A stretch of 64,000 nt of DNA from Thermoanaerobaculia bacterium (lineage in GTDB: Bacteria > Acidobacteriota > Thermoanaerobaculia > Multivoradales > JAHZIX01), in NCBI GenBank assembly GCA_027069135.1, contig JALXFE010000626.1, positions 1 through 64,000 of the forward strand, given 5' to 3'. Below are positions 1-8,154 of the stretch, in pieces (position 1 is the stretch's first letter; every line of letters begins with the position of its first letter). The position numbers and the translations under genes are program-made. Under the pieces are notes generated by a model. The model was given only the letters and a program-made list of their open reading frames with translations, was not told the origin of the DNA and made no database searches.

Positions 1-140
1 TTCCCAGAATCTGTCCATACAGCTCTTGATCTTTCATGGGTCTGAGGATACTGACTTGTGCCCCTCAGCGCAGCCCCTTGCCTGGAAGGCCTTTTCCGGG
101 GTTCTGGGCCACGGCTACCCACACAAAGTGGTGAAGCGCC
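1..140 (-). mobile_element. Right end of an upstream ISL3-family IS copy (truncated by the window edge)
   Basis: Bases 1-127 match 1371-1497 base for base by eye, so this is the 5' end of a second copy of the transposase gene (first 12 codons, ATG complement at 35-37) plus its upstream region and right terminal inverted repeat (113-140). The rest of this copy lies left of the window. It is in the same orientation as the complete copy at 146-1510, which makes a head-to-tail pair. A misassembly at the edge of a repeat cannot be excluded from sequence alone. Confidence 0.85.
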
Positions 141-173
141 CAGCCGGCGCTTCACCACTTTGTGTGGGTAACC
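113..173. repeat. Abutted IS ends forming a long palindrome
   Basis: The right inverted repeat of the first IS copy (113-140) and the left inverted repeat of the second (146-173) face each other across only five bases (CAGCC). The two 28-bp arms are complementary at every position but one. This is the structure of an IS tandem junction or a circle-type IRR-IRL junction. No 8-bp target duplication is visible around it. Confidence 0.8.
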
Positions 174-1510
174 ATCATTTCTGAACGCCGGCTGGGTAGA
201 GGTCGAGACCGCCGAGATGGAAGTAGATGGCGGTGCGAAAGCGGTCTCGGTTCCGGTAGCCCCGAGCCATGTACTTGATCCACTGGATTCTGGAGTTCAT
301 GCCCTCCGAACGGGCATTGGTGATGCCCAGGACGATGGCGTTGACGATGCCTCGAAGATGGCGCTTGATCGTCTTGGCTACCTGGCGGATCGGTTCGAGT
401 TGAGAGCGAATCGCCCACTGGTACCATTTTTCCCACGCCTTGGTGGCCCAGCCACGACTGCGGTACTGCCACAGGGTCATGGCCAATTCTTTGATCGCCC
501 AGGCGCGAGCCGTTTTGAGACTGCTCGTACGCAGGGCCTCGAAGCCCTTCCAGCGCTCCGGGCTGAGGTTCTCTGGGTTGAACAGCCACAGATGCTTGGT
601 CCCCTTGAGCTGTTCATCGCCAACAGCGACCAGTCTACGGTTCTCCTCCCGCCGCACCTTGTCGACTGCCTTGCCGAGGTACTGAGCGACATGAAATTTG
701 TCGAAGGCGATCTTGTCGGCTGCGCCGGGGATCTTGGCTGTCACCGAGCCGATGTAAGCGGGCCACATGTCCATGGCGACCGACTCCACCTGGCTCAACT
801 CCTTTGCACTGAAGCTTTCCAAGAAGTCGTCCAGAGTGTCGCGGCCGCGCCCATCGGCAACATGGACCACCGTCCCCTCCTGTTGATCGAGGACCACAGT
901 GACGTACTCATGACGCTTCTGGAAGGAAGTCTCATCGACCCCAAGACGCCGCGGCAGGTGCTGCTTCCGGCGCTCCAGACCCCGACCGACGGCCCGCTCC
1001 AGAATGCCGTAGGTCGCACCCCACGAGAGGTTGATCTGGCGAGCCACAGCAGCGACGCTAGCCTCGTGGAGCCAGCTAATCACCAGGGCCTCGAACAACA
1101 CCGTGAACCGGGACCCCGGCTCGCTCCAGGGCACCTCGACTTGCAGGACACCGTGTTCCTCGCACTCGATCCGCGGCACTTGAGCGACGAGGATCGTGCG
1201 GTATTGGCAAGTGTCCAGGTGGCGCCATCGGCGCGGTCGCGTGTCGTAGCGACCGCACGCCGCGCCGCAGGTCGGGCACGGCAGCCGACTTTCCTTGTTC
1301 TCCACATGCACTCGCACTTCCAACCCGCCCTTGTCGAGCTCGACACGCTCCACTCGCCAGGGGGTCTCGATTCCCAGAATCTGTCCATACAGCTCTTGAT
1401 CTTTCATGGGTCTGAGGATACTGACTTGTGCCCCTCAGCGCAGCCCCTTGCCTGGAAGGCCTTTTCCGGGGTTCTGGGCCACGGCTACCCACACAAACCC
1501 GTGAAGAGCC
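146..1510 (-). mobile_element. Complete ISL3-family insertion sequence, 1365 bp
   Basis: The element is bounded by imperfect 28-bp terminal inverted repeats at 146-173 and 1483-1510. Read inwards, both start GGCKCTTCAC and contain TTTGTGTGGGTA, a pattern seen at ISL3-family ends. It carries one transposase gene that fills most of its length. The flanks (138-145 and 1511-1518) are not duplicated, so the insertion is probably old, recombined, or part of a tandem array with the copy on its left. Confidence 0.85.
175..1407 (-). CDS. ISL3 family transposase
   Basis: This 410-aa protein is a full-length DDE transposase of the ISL3 (IS204/IS1001/IS1096/IS1165) family, which moves the surrounding IS by cut-and-paste. 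The N terminus has a zinc-finger-like region with CPTCG (about residues 44-48) and further Cys residues, then a helix-turn-helix-like stretch. Catalytic candidates are the Asp in GVDETSF, the Asp in AMDMWPAY and the Glu in ARSEGMNS near the C terminus. It lacks frameshifts and ends inside the left inverted repeat zone, so it could be active. The start ATG is shared with the truncated neighbour copy. Confidence 0.93.
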   Translation of the reverse strand: MKDQELYGQILGIETPWRVERVELDKGGLEVRVHVENKESRLPCPTCGAACGRYDTRPRRWRHLDTCQYRTILVAQVPRIECEEHGVLQVEVPWSEPGSRFTVLFEALVISWLHEASVAAVARQINLSWGATYGILERAVGRGLERRKQHLPRRLGVDETSFQKRHEYVTVVLDQQEGTVVHVADGRGRDTLDDFLESFSAKELSQVESVAMDMWPAYIGSVTAKIPGAADKIAFDKFHVAQYLGKAVDKVRREENRRLVAVGDEQLKGTKHLWLFNPENLSPERWKGFEALRTSSLKTARAWAIKELAMTLWQYRSRGWATKAWEKWYQWAIRSQLEPIRQVAKTIKRHLRGIVNAIVLGITNARSEGMNSRIQWIKYMARGYRNRDRFRTAIYFHLGGLDLYPAGVQK

Positions 1511-1959
1511 GAAAAAAGGTGGCGAAAAGGTGGCAGCCGATTAGGGAGAGTCGAGAACGTGAGGTTTGGAAGGCCATGCGGTGGCCTTGTTTCTCTCCAG
1601 AATCCTTCGAAGAGGTAGCAATTGGCGTCGCAGAAACCGAGGGATGAGCCCGTAACAGGCTGTATTGGGGTTCGATCTTGCAGACTCGGAAGGAAATCTT
1701 GAAGAAATTTGCGGATTTTCCTGCGTCCTGCTTTCTGCTAGATGGATCCTCTTGCCTCAGCTCACGAGAGCGGATGAGCGCATTGCCCGAGAAAAGGCGC
1801 GTGTTCAACGAGGCAGGCTCTGATTCATCGGGTCAGACGATAGAAGGCTGGGTCGCGGGCGTCATGGGTTTGCTCGGCAACTTTACGACGGCTGTAGCGG
1901 AAGGACTCGACCACTTCCACGAGGCGAACAAGCGCCTACCAACCTAGGAGAGGACTCAA
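1511..1959. other. Intergenic stretch after the IS, largely featureless
   Basis: These 449 bases separate the IS right end from the first host gene. A short possible reading frame on the plus strand (ATG at 1774, stop at 1945-1947, 57 aa, ending in a helix-like segment EGWVAGVMGLLGNFTTAVAE) is the only coding candidate. It has a weak ribosome site and no recognisable homology, so I do not call it as a gene. The end of the stretch carries the clear Shine-Dalgarno AGGAGAGGA for the gene at 1960. Confidence 0.5.
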
Positions 1960-3213
1960 ATGTTTATGAAATTCCCTTCGACGGGCGAAACTCTTGCGAC
2001 CGCCAAGGTCGCCTTTTTGGCACTCATCATCTCGGTTTCGATCGCGGCTCCGGCGGCTGGCCAGTTGATCGATCCCACCGACTACTGGTTGATGCCCCAC
2101 GGGCTCGTGGCCAACTTCGAGAACGAGCTGTGGTCGGGGCAGACCGTGAACGGGGAACATTGTTTCTGGCGCGGCACTCGGTGGGGCCGCACCGTCGCAC
2201 TGCAGGGTGCTCCGAGCATGACTCGGTACGATATCTTCGTAGAGTCGGGCTCGAAGCTGGACTATTGGGGAACCTTTCGGGGCACTGGGATTTCGGATCC
2301 GGAGAGCCACACTTTTGATTCGCCCTTCCATTGGATGAACGACCTGATGTTCGTCGGGCAGATCAAGGCGAATACGTTCAAGGTCCGAGCGTTGGATTCT
2401 GAGCTGCGCCGGGAGCTTGTCAACGGTACTGTGACCATGCGCCTCGAGATCAACCAACGCTTCAGAATGTGGACTTTACCCGAGACCGGCGTGGCCTACT
2501 TCGATGTGCTTAAGATCACGTTCTTTTCGGACGCTTCCAATCCGAACTCTGCAGAGGTTTACCATCTGGCAAAGGGGTTGGGGACGATCCGTTTCGAGAG
2601 CTTCAACTCCGGCGAGCCGAGCGGCGTTCGCCTCGCCTGGGCCACTTCCTTCGTCAACAAGACGATCTCGAATCCCACCTATCCGTGGTTCGATCCCTTC
2701 TATACCTCGGGGGGGAGAAAGACCGCGGTTCTCAACGGGTTTATGGAGGATCTGGTTTCGCCGGTCGACGGCGGGTCCGTCACGACCTACTTGAAATCCT
2801 GGTCCGGCCTCTCCAACGACGCCGTGGTCACGACCGATGGCACCGTGCCGGGAAACTCCGGTACGTGGAAAATCGCCCTCAAAGGCTCCGCCGGAGGCGG
2901 CGACGGCAACGCGGACGCTGCTTCCTCGGATTGGATTCCCGTCGAAGGGGGAGGGACCTACCGTCTGAGCGGTTGGATCCGGCGCGGTTCCGGTTCCGAC
3001 AACGTCTACCTGGACTTCAACGACGGGATCGCCATCGGGACGAATTTCAACGACGTCCAGGCGATGTCGACGGGTATCCACACCTGGCAGCTCAAGACGG
3101 CGACGGTCACCGTTCCTTCGGGGACGCAGGAGATCAAAGTGCGCTGCGTGCGGGATGGCTCCAACCAGGGGAATGCCCTCTTCGACGGGATCCTGTTGGA
3201 GAGGATCGACTGA
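1960..3213 (+). CDS. Secreted protein with C-terminal carbohydrate-binding-like jelly-roll
   Basis: A 417-aa protein starting with a Sec signal peptide (hydrophobic segment around residues 15-34, cleavage probably after APAAGQ). Residues about 40-270 contain many Trp and Tyr residues and I do not recognise them. Residues about 280-417 look like a CBM/jelly-roll binding domain of the CBM_4_9 type, with the pattern SDWIPVEGGGTYRLSGWIR, then a measured sugar- or ligand-binding sheet ending FDGILLERID. The start is supported by AGGAGAGGA seven bases or so upstream. It is followed by the decayed cytochrome copy. Function unknown; extracellular binding of a polymer is a guess. Confidence 0.75.
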   Translation: MFMKFPSTGETLATAKVAFLALIISVSIAAPAAGQLIDPTDYWLMPHGLVANFENELWSGQTVNGEHCFWRGTRWGRTVALQGAPSMTRYDIFVESGSKLDYWGTFRGTGISDPESHTFDSPFHWMNDLMFVGQIKANTFKVRALDSELRRELVNGTVTMRLEINQRFRMWTLPETGVAYFDVLKITFFSDASNPNSAEVYHLAKGLGTIRFESFNSGEPSGVRLAWATSFVNKTISNPTYPWFDPFYTSGGRKTAVLNGFMEDLVSPVDGGSVTTYLKSWSGLSNDAVVTTDGTVPGNSGTWKIALKGSAGGGDGNADAASSDWIPVEGGGTYRLSGWIRRGSGSDNVYLDFNDGIAIGTNFNDVQAMSTGIHTWQLKTATVTVPSGTQEIKVRCVRDGSNQGNALFDGILLERID

Positions 3214-3317
3214 GGCCACCTCAGGGAGCTTCGTCAGCGGCGTCAAGGCTGACCCGGAGGCTTTTGGTGGCGGCTTCTCGAGCCGTGTTTTTTCGATTGT
3301 CGGCCTTCGCCCGGCTG

Positions 3318-4446
3318 GCGGTGAGTACGACGCGCAGACCCTGCTGCCGGTAGCCACCGGCACCGAGCACATGGATGCGGCGGTGGCTACGGGCCAAGAC
3401 ATCGATTTCGACGGTCAGGACGACGACTACCCTCTCCCGGATTCGGTGGCGGCGTCTTTGCGGGGCAGATAAGGGTTTATCGTGACCCAAAGCCTCCAGG
3501 GCCTGCTCAATTGGGGTGTTCCGCTTTTCAGGCTGCGGAAGATCAGGCCAACGTGGCCAACGCGTCGGTGGCGGTGGTCGCGCACCTCGCCGGCAGCCCG
3601 GCGGGATTTTGGCTGGATTTCAGCGGTGCTTCCTCCCTCTACCGGGAGGAGCCCGGGGGGGCGACCTTCACCCGAGCCGAGCTCTTGGCGCTGATGACCC
3701 AGAACCGGGACCAGATGACGGTGATTTCGACTCCCCTGGGCAGCGAGCGTCGGGTAGCGGCTCCCAGCGGCGTCGCGACGGTGCCCACGGGGCCGGTGCC
3801 TTCCGGCTTGCAGCTGATGCCCATGGTGCCCAATACCGCCTACACGGATATTCCCGCCCTGACTCTCCTGTGGGAGTTGGGTGGGGATCCGGCCCATAAC
3901 GGCACGCTGGGCCATACGGTACGCCTGTACCAAAACGCCTTACTCACCGACGGGCCCGCCGGCGCCTATGGTCTGTGCTCGATTCGCCATGAGGCCTCCC
4001 GGCGTTTTCGGGTCGCGGGCCAGAATATTCGCCACGGGGCGACCCTGCGGCTCTTCATCCAAAACGATCCCCTGGCCGGGCCCCCGATCACTGCTCTTCC
4101 CATAGATGACCCGGGCCAGGTCGCCACCCTGGAGCTCGAGCTTCCGATCTACCCGACGGACATCGTCCTGGCGAACACGGCGCGGGTCTGGGAGACCGCC
4201 GTGGAGTTGGAGCCGCAGTTTTTCTACCGCCTCATGGCGGGGCGGCCCAATGCCTTCCCGGGGGTCATCGACAAGGTCACGGATCTGGATTTTCTGTTCC
4301 AGATCGTTCCTGAGGCCCAGCCCGTGGGCAGCTGGTCACCGCCGGCTTGGAATAACCATTGGGTGCGGGTGGTCAACGCCGACGGCACCCAGGGGGACGG
4401 CGGCTGGCAGCTCCTGACCCTCGAGCCGGGCCCCGACTGCCCTTGA
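3318..4446 (+). pseudogene. Decayed copy of the beta-propeller/dihaem cytochrome gene
   Basis: Three blocks match the intact paralogues downstream. 3318-3426 encodes GEYDAQTLLPVATGTE and corresponds to about 5061-5169. 3440-3525 encodes KGFIVTQSLQGLLNWGVP once an extra T near 3470 is removed. 3528-4446 corresponds to the C-terminal 305 or so residues. The stretches between blocks, including both haem motifs, are deleted, and the joins shift frame. Block three is closer to the second intact copy (for example AFQAAEDQA and VWETAVELEP) than to the first. The final block still forms an open frame of about 311 aa, but without signal peptide or haem sites it is unlikely to work. Confidence 0.88.
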
Positions 4447-4484
4447 GGCGGGCCCCAAATCCGAGGATTCTTTTCTCCTAGGGC

Positions 4485-4556
4485 GGAAAAGGGCTCTGCC
4501 TACCTACTCCCTCCTTCTATAGCAGAGTCCGTATTAACTGATTGGAGGGAGGCGCC
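4485..4556 (+). promoter_or_regulatory. Conserved leader upstream of cytochrome copy 1
   Basis: The bases CTACTCCCTCC followed by TCTATAGCAGAGTCCGTAT are shared almost exactly with the region before copy 2 (8082-8154) and in weaker form with 11805-11880. The leader ends in a very strong ribosome site, GGAGGGAGG at 4544-4552. TATAGC may be a -10 element, but I see no good -35. It could be a promoter with operator or a common 5' untranslated region; sequence alone does not decide. Confidence 0.55.
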
Positions 4557-7500
4557 ATGCGCAAGGCTGCGTCGTATGTCTTAGGTTTTGTTTTTCTTCT
4601 GCTGTCCGGGGTTTGTGTCCCGGCGGCAGCCCAGGGCCGTACTGATTATTTCAACGTGGAGAGTCCCCAGGTCCACCCCATCGAGGTGGTCCGCATCGCA
4701 GACCACGATTATCTCCTGGTCACCAACACACCGGATAATTCCGTAGAAGTCTGGGACACGGATGAGACCATCCTGCCCGCCGGCAATCGCTTCATCACCC
4801 GCGTACCGGTGGGCTTGGAGCCGGTGTCGGTGCGTTGGGTACCCACTCTTTCCCGCTTTTTCGTCGCCAATTTCCTCGGCGACAGCATCACGGAAGTCTT
4901 CCTCGGCGCCGAGACCGGCCCCGCATCCTTGACGGCCATCGTCATCAAGACGGTCCAGGTGACGGACGAGCCTTTGGATATGACCTTCGTCGCCGCCGGT
5001 GGTGCGCCGGGGATCACCGAACACACCCTCTTCGTTACCCATATGACCCTCGATGCCTATGGCGAGTACAACGCCCAGACCCTGTTGCCGGTGGCCGCTG
5101 GCACCGAGAGGATGGACGCCGTGGTAGCGACGGGGCTCGATATCGACTTCGATACCCAACTGGACGATATCGCCGTCAAGCAGCCCCGGACCCTGGCCTT
5201 GGCCTGCGACAAGCTGTTCATCCTCGGCTTTCTGGGGGGGAATACGATTCGCTACGACTTCGATCTCTACACCCAGGATCTGGCCACGGGCACGACGACG
5301 AGTCTCGGCGGCCTGGGTTCCACGAATTGGAATTTTGAGTTTGTGGACGACAACAACCTCTTCATCACCGGAGCCGAGGCCTTGAACGCGAGCCTGGTCG
5401 GCGAGCCGGCGGTGAAGGGTGCTAAGTCAGGTTTCGTCAAGACCATGTTCTATTGGGTGCAGAACCCCTGCTCCGCCAACCCGACGATCAAGAAGCGGGA
5501 CGTCAACCTGGTGCCCGGTATCTTTCAGATTCCCGGGGATCCTCTTCCCTTACCGATTTCATCTCGGGGCCTGAACGCTGCCGGCCAACGGGCCGTCGCC
5601 GTGCCGGTTCCCGCCACCAAGGCCGTCAATAAGGGCCAGGCGCTGGTGCAGCTCACGGATCTCGAAGCGATGACCGACGACACCGGCACCGTGACCAAGG
5701 TCTATGTTGCCGCCTTCGGTAGCGACCGGGTCGGTATCATTGAGCCCAAGGCGGGTCAGGCCCCCATCAACTGGAAGCGCAGCCGGATCAACATCAATCC
5801 GGTGGGGAGTCCCACGGGGAGCTTCGTCGGGCCTCGGGGTCTGGCCCTCAAGGGGGCTATTCTGGGGAGCGATACCGATCCCGGCGCGCGTCTCTACGTC
5901 GTCAATCGGGGCGAGAATTCGGTCTCCGTCATCGATCCGGGCACGGATGCCGTGGTCGATGGCTTCCTCCTCGACAACAACCCGACCCCGGCCTTCATCA
6001 CTGACGGGCGGAGGTTTCTCTACAGCGCTCGACTCTCCGGCAACGGCTTCGACGCCTGCGGCAGCTGCCATATGGACGCCCGCACGGACGGCCTGGCCTG
6101 GAATCTGAGTGACGGTGTCGACACCACCATCCCGCCGGAGCTCCTTCCCCTGCCGGGCGCCTTCAACGGCGGGTTCTTGAGCGGACAGAAGGGCTTTATC
6201 GTCACCCAATCCCTTCAGGGTCTCCTCAATTGGGGGGTTCCCCGTTCGATCCAGCATCTCTTCAGCAATGCCCCCTACCATTGGCGAGGGGACAAAGAGA
6301 GCTTTCAGAGCTTCAACGGTGCCTTCGCCTCGTTGCTGGGCGGCAACGAGCTCATTACCGCAGATATTGAGGCCTACGAGGAGTTCGTCAATACCGTTCA
6401 CTACCCGCCCAACCCAAAGCAGTCACGGCAGCGGACCCTTTCCGGAGACCTGGGTGATCCGGACGAGAACGACCCCACGGTCACCATCAGCGGCTCCGGG
6501 GCGCTGTTGGGGCTGAAGATCTTCCACACGGTGAACTCCGACGGTTTTTCCTGCGCCGGGTGTCACTCCCTGGCGGAGGGCAGCGACAATGTGTTGACGG
6601 AGTTCATTGCGGGGGTTGACGCCCATCCCCTCCCAACTCCGCCCTTCACCAACGCTCCGGGACAACCCATCGAAACAGCGGCCCTACGAGGTCTCTTCCA
6701 AAAAGAGGCACGCCTCGACCGGGATGGTTTTTCGATCCATGACAACTCGCCCATCACCGGCTACGAGGGGTTGTTCCACACCGGACTGACCTCGCCCCGG
6801 ATTAACGCGTCGTTGGATTTCAACGGCACGGCGACCCTCAACGCCTTCAACGCTCGTTTCTTCTCGTCGACGGTATGTGCCGGGCCGGGACCGGCGATCT
6901 GCGCGAACCTCCAGGCGTTGAATCAATTCCTTCACGAATACGACTTCGGCTCGTCGCCGATGATCGGCCGCAGCCACACCACCACCCGGGCCACTGCCGG
7001 CTCGGCGGCCACAGCAGCGGCCTTCCAGGAGATCGAGGACGAGGCCTTCGTGGCCAACGCCTCGGTGGCGGTGATCGCCCGGTTGAGCGGCAGCGCCACG
7101 GGCTTTTGGTTGGATTTCAGCGGGCCTGCACCCCTATACCGAGAGGAACCCGGTGGCGCTACGTTTACCCGGGCCGGCCTTTTGGCCTTGATGACCAACG
7201 CCCGGGACCAGATGACGGTCATCTCGACGCCCCTGGGTAGCGAGCGGCGGGTGGCGGCTCCCAGCGGTGTAGCTTCGGTCCCGGCAGGGCTTGCCCCCTC
7301 CAATCTGAAGCTGATGCCCATGGTGACCAACACCGCCTATACCGATGTGCCCGCTCTCTCAAAATTTTGGGACAACGGCGCGCCGGGCTTCGGGTTCACC
7401 CGTGCCCACACGGTTCGCCTGTACCAGAACGCCCTGCTCATCGACGGTCCTCCGAGCGGCTTCGGCCTGTGCTCGATTCGCCACCAGGCCCCTCGGCGGA

Positions 7501-7937
7501 TTCGCATCGCCGGCCTGAACATCCGCCACGGAGCGACGTTGAGGCTTTTCATCCACGATGATCCGGGTATCCTGCCTCCCTTCACCAATCTGCGGGTCGA
7601 TGATCCCGGGCAGGTGCAGACTCTGGAGCTCGAGTTGCCGATCCACCCCACGGATATCCTGGTGGGGGAGAATCGGGTTTGGGAGACCCATGTGGAGCTC
7701 GGCCCCAAGATCTATGACCATCTCATGGTGGGACGGCCCAACGGCTTCCCGGGGATCCTCGACAATCCCGAAGATCTGGACTTCCTCTACCAGGGCGTTC
7801 CGGAGGCACTTCCCGTCGGGAGCTGGTCGCCGACGGCCTGGAACAACCATTGGGTGCGGGTGGTCAACGCCGACGGCACTCAAGGGGATGGCGGCTGGCA
7901 GCCGCTGACCATCGAGCCGGGTCCGGATTGTCCCTGA
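4557..7937 (+). CDS. Secreted beta-propeller / dihaem cytochrome c protein, copy 1
   Basis: A 1126-aa exported protein. The ATG at 4557 is chosen over an in-frame TTG at 4542 because GGAGGGAGG lies directly before it. A signal peptide (residues 1-26, ending AAAQG) is followed by a YVTN-like beta-propeller (about 30-500) with repeats such as NTPDNSVEVWDTDETI and NRGENSVSVIDPGTDAVVDG. Two haem c sites follow: CGSCH at 501-505 and CAGCH at 666-670, with LNWGVPRSIQHLFSNAPYHWRGD between them as in dihaem peroxidase-like or MauG-like cytochromes. The last 300 residues are a family-specific domain ending EPGPDCP. Expected role is periplasmic or surface electron transfer or oxidation; the substrate is unknown. 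It is roughly three-quarters identical to copy 2. Confidence 0.88.
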   Translation: MRKAASYVLGFVFLLLSGVCVPAAAQGRTDYFNVESPQVHPIEVVRIADHDYLLVTNTPDNSVEVWDTDETILPAGNRFITRVPVGLEPVSVRWVPTLSRFFVANFLGDSITEVFLGAETGPASLTAIVIKTVQVTDEPLDMTFVAAGGAPGITEHTLFVTHMTLDAYGEYNAQTLLPVAAGTERMDAVVATGLDIDFDTQLDDIAVKQPRTLALACDKLFILGFLGGNTIRYDFDLYTQDLATGTTTSLGGLGSTNWNFEFVDDNNLFITGAEALNASLVGEPAVKGAKSGFVKTMFYWVQNPCSANPTIKKRDVNLVPGIFQIPGDPLPLPISSRGLNAAGQRAVAVPVPATKAVNKGQALVQLTDLEAMTDDTGTVTKVYVAAFGSDRVGIIEPKAGQAPINWKRSRININPVGSPTGSFVGPRGLALKGAILGSDTDPGARLYVVNRGENSVSVIDPGTDAVVDGFLLDNNPTPAFITDGRRFLYSARLSGNGFDACGSCHMDARTDGLAWNLSDGVDTTIPPELLPLPGAFNGGFLSGQKGFIVTQSLQGLLNWGVPRSIQHLFSNAPYHWRGDKESFQSFNGAFASLLGGNELITADIEAYEEFVNTVHYPPNPKQSRQRTLSGDLGDPDENDPTVTISGSGALLGLKIFHTVNSDGFSCAGCHSLAEGSDNVLTEFIAGVDAHPLPTPPFTNAPGQPIETAALRGLFQKEARLDRDGFSIHDNSPITGYEGLFHTGLTSPRINASLDFNGTATLNAFNARFFSSTVCAGPGPAICANLQALNQFLHEYDFGSSPMIGRSHTTTRATAGSAATAAAFQEIEDEAFVANASVAVIARLSGSATGFWLDFSGPAPLYREEPGGATFTRAGLLALMTNARDQMTVISTPLGSERRVAAPSGVASVPAGLAPSNLKLMPMVTNTAYTDVPALSKFWDNGAPGFGFTRAHTVRLYQNALLIDGPPSGFGLCSIRHQAPRRIRIAGLNIRHGATLRLFIHDDPGILPPFTNLRVDDPGQVQTLELELPIHPTDILVGENRVWETHVELGPKIYDHLMVGRPNGFPGILDNPEDLDFLYQGVPEALPVGSWSPTAWNNHWVRVVNADGTQGDGGWQPLTIEPGPDCP

Positions 7938-7972
7938 GGCATCGGGCTCTCTGGATCTAACGCAACAGCGGC

Positions 7973-8003
7973 GGGGTACCCTAGGCAATGCCGGGGGTAC
8001 CCC
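7973..8003 (+). terminator. Hairpin after cytochrome copy 1
   Basis: GGGGTACCC (7973-7981) pairs perfectly with GGGTACCCC (7995-8003), 36 bases after the stop codon. A following T-run is weak (GTTTGCGGTT), so termination efficiency is uncertain. A related hairpin follows copy 2 at 11720-11748, which supports a shared 3' element. Confidence 0.55.
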
Positions 8004-8081
8004 GTTTGCGGTTCTTCGGTTCGATCTTCGTCCCGAGGGCATCCCCTGAAATTCTTTTCGGCGAATCTTTTCTCCCCAAAG

Positions 8082-8154
8082 AGGACAAGCTCGTCCGCTG
8101 CCTACTCCCTCCCTCTATAGCAGAGTCCGTATCAATCTCTTGGAGGGAGTCGCA
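8082..8154 (+). promoter_or_regulatory. Conserved leader upstream of cytochrome copy 2
   Basis: Same element as at 4485-4556: CTACTCCCTCC, then TCTATAGCAGAGTCCGTAT, then GGAGGGAGT before the ATG. Preservation of the middle block, while surrounding bases differ, suggests a functional signal rather than simple recent duplication. Confidence 0.55.

Noticed and set aside
217-1647. 476-aa open frame on the plus strand across the IS
   Set aside because: It is the antisense shadow of the transposase gene; its protein has no family features and GC bias explains the open frame.
1678-1947. Possible 57-89 aa protein before the gene at 1960
   Set aside because: Weak ribosome site, no recognisable domain, and the start is uncertain; recorded in the intergenic entry only.
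3511-4446. Stand-alone 311-aa gene
   Set aside because: Its sequence is the C-terminal third of the cytochrome family without signal peptide, haem sites or ribosome site; treated as part of a pseudogene.
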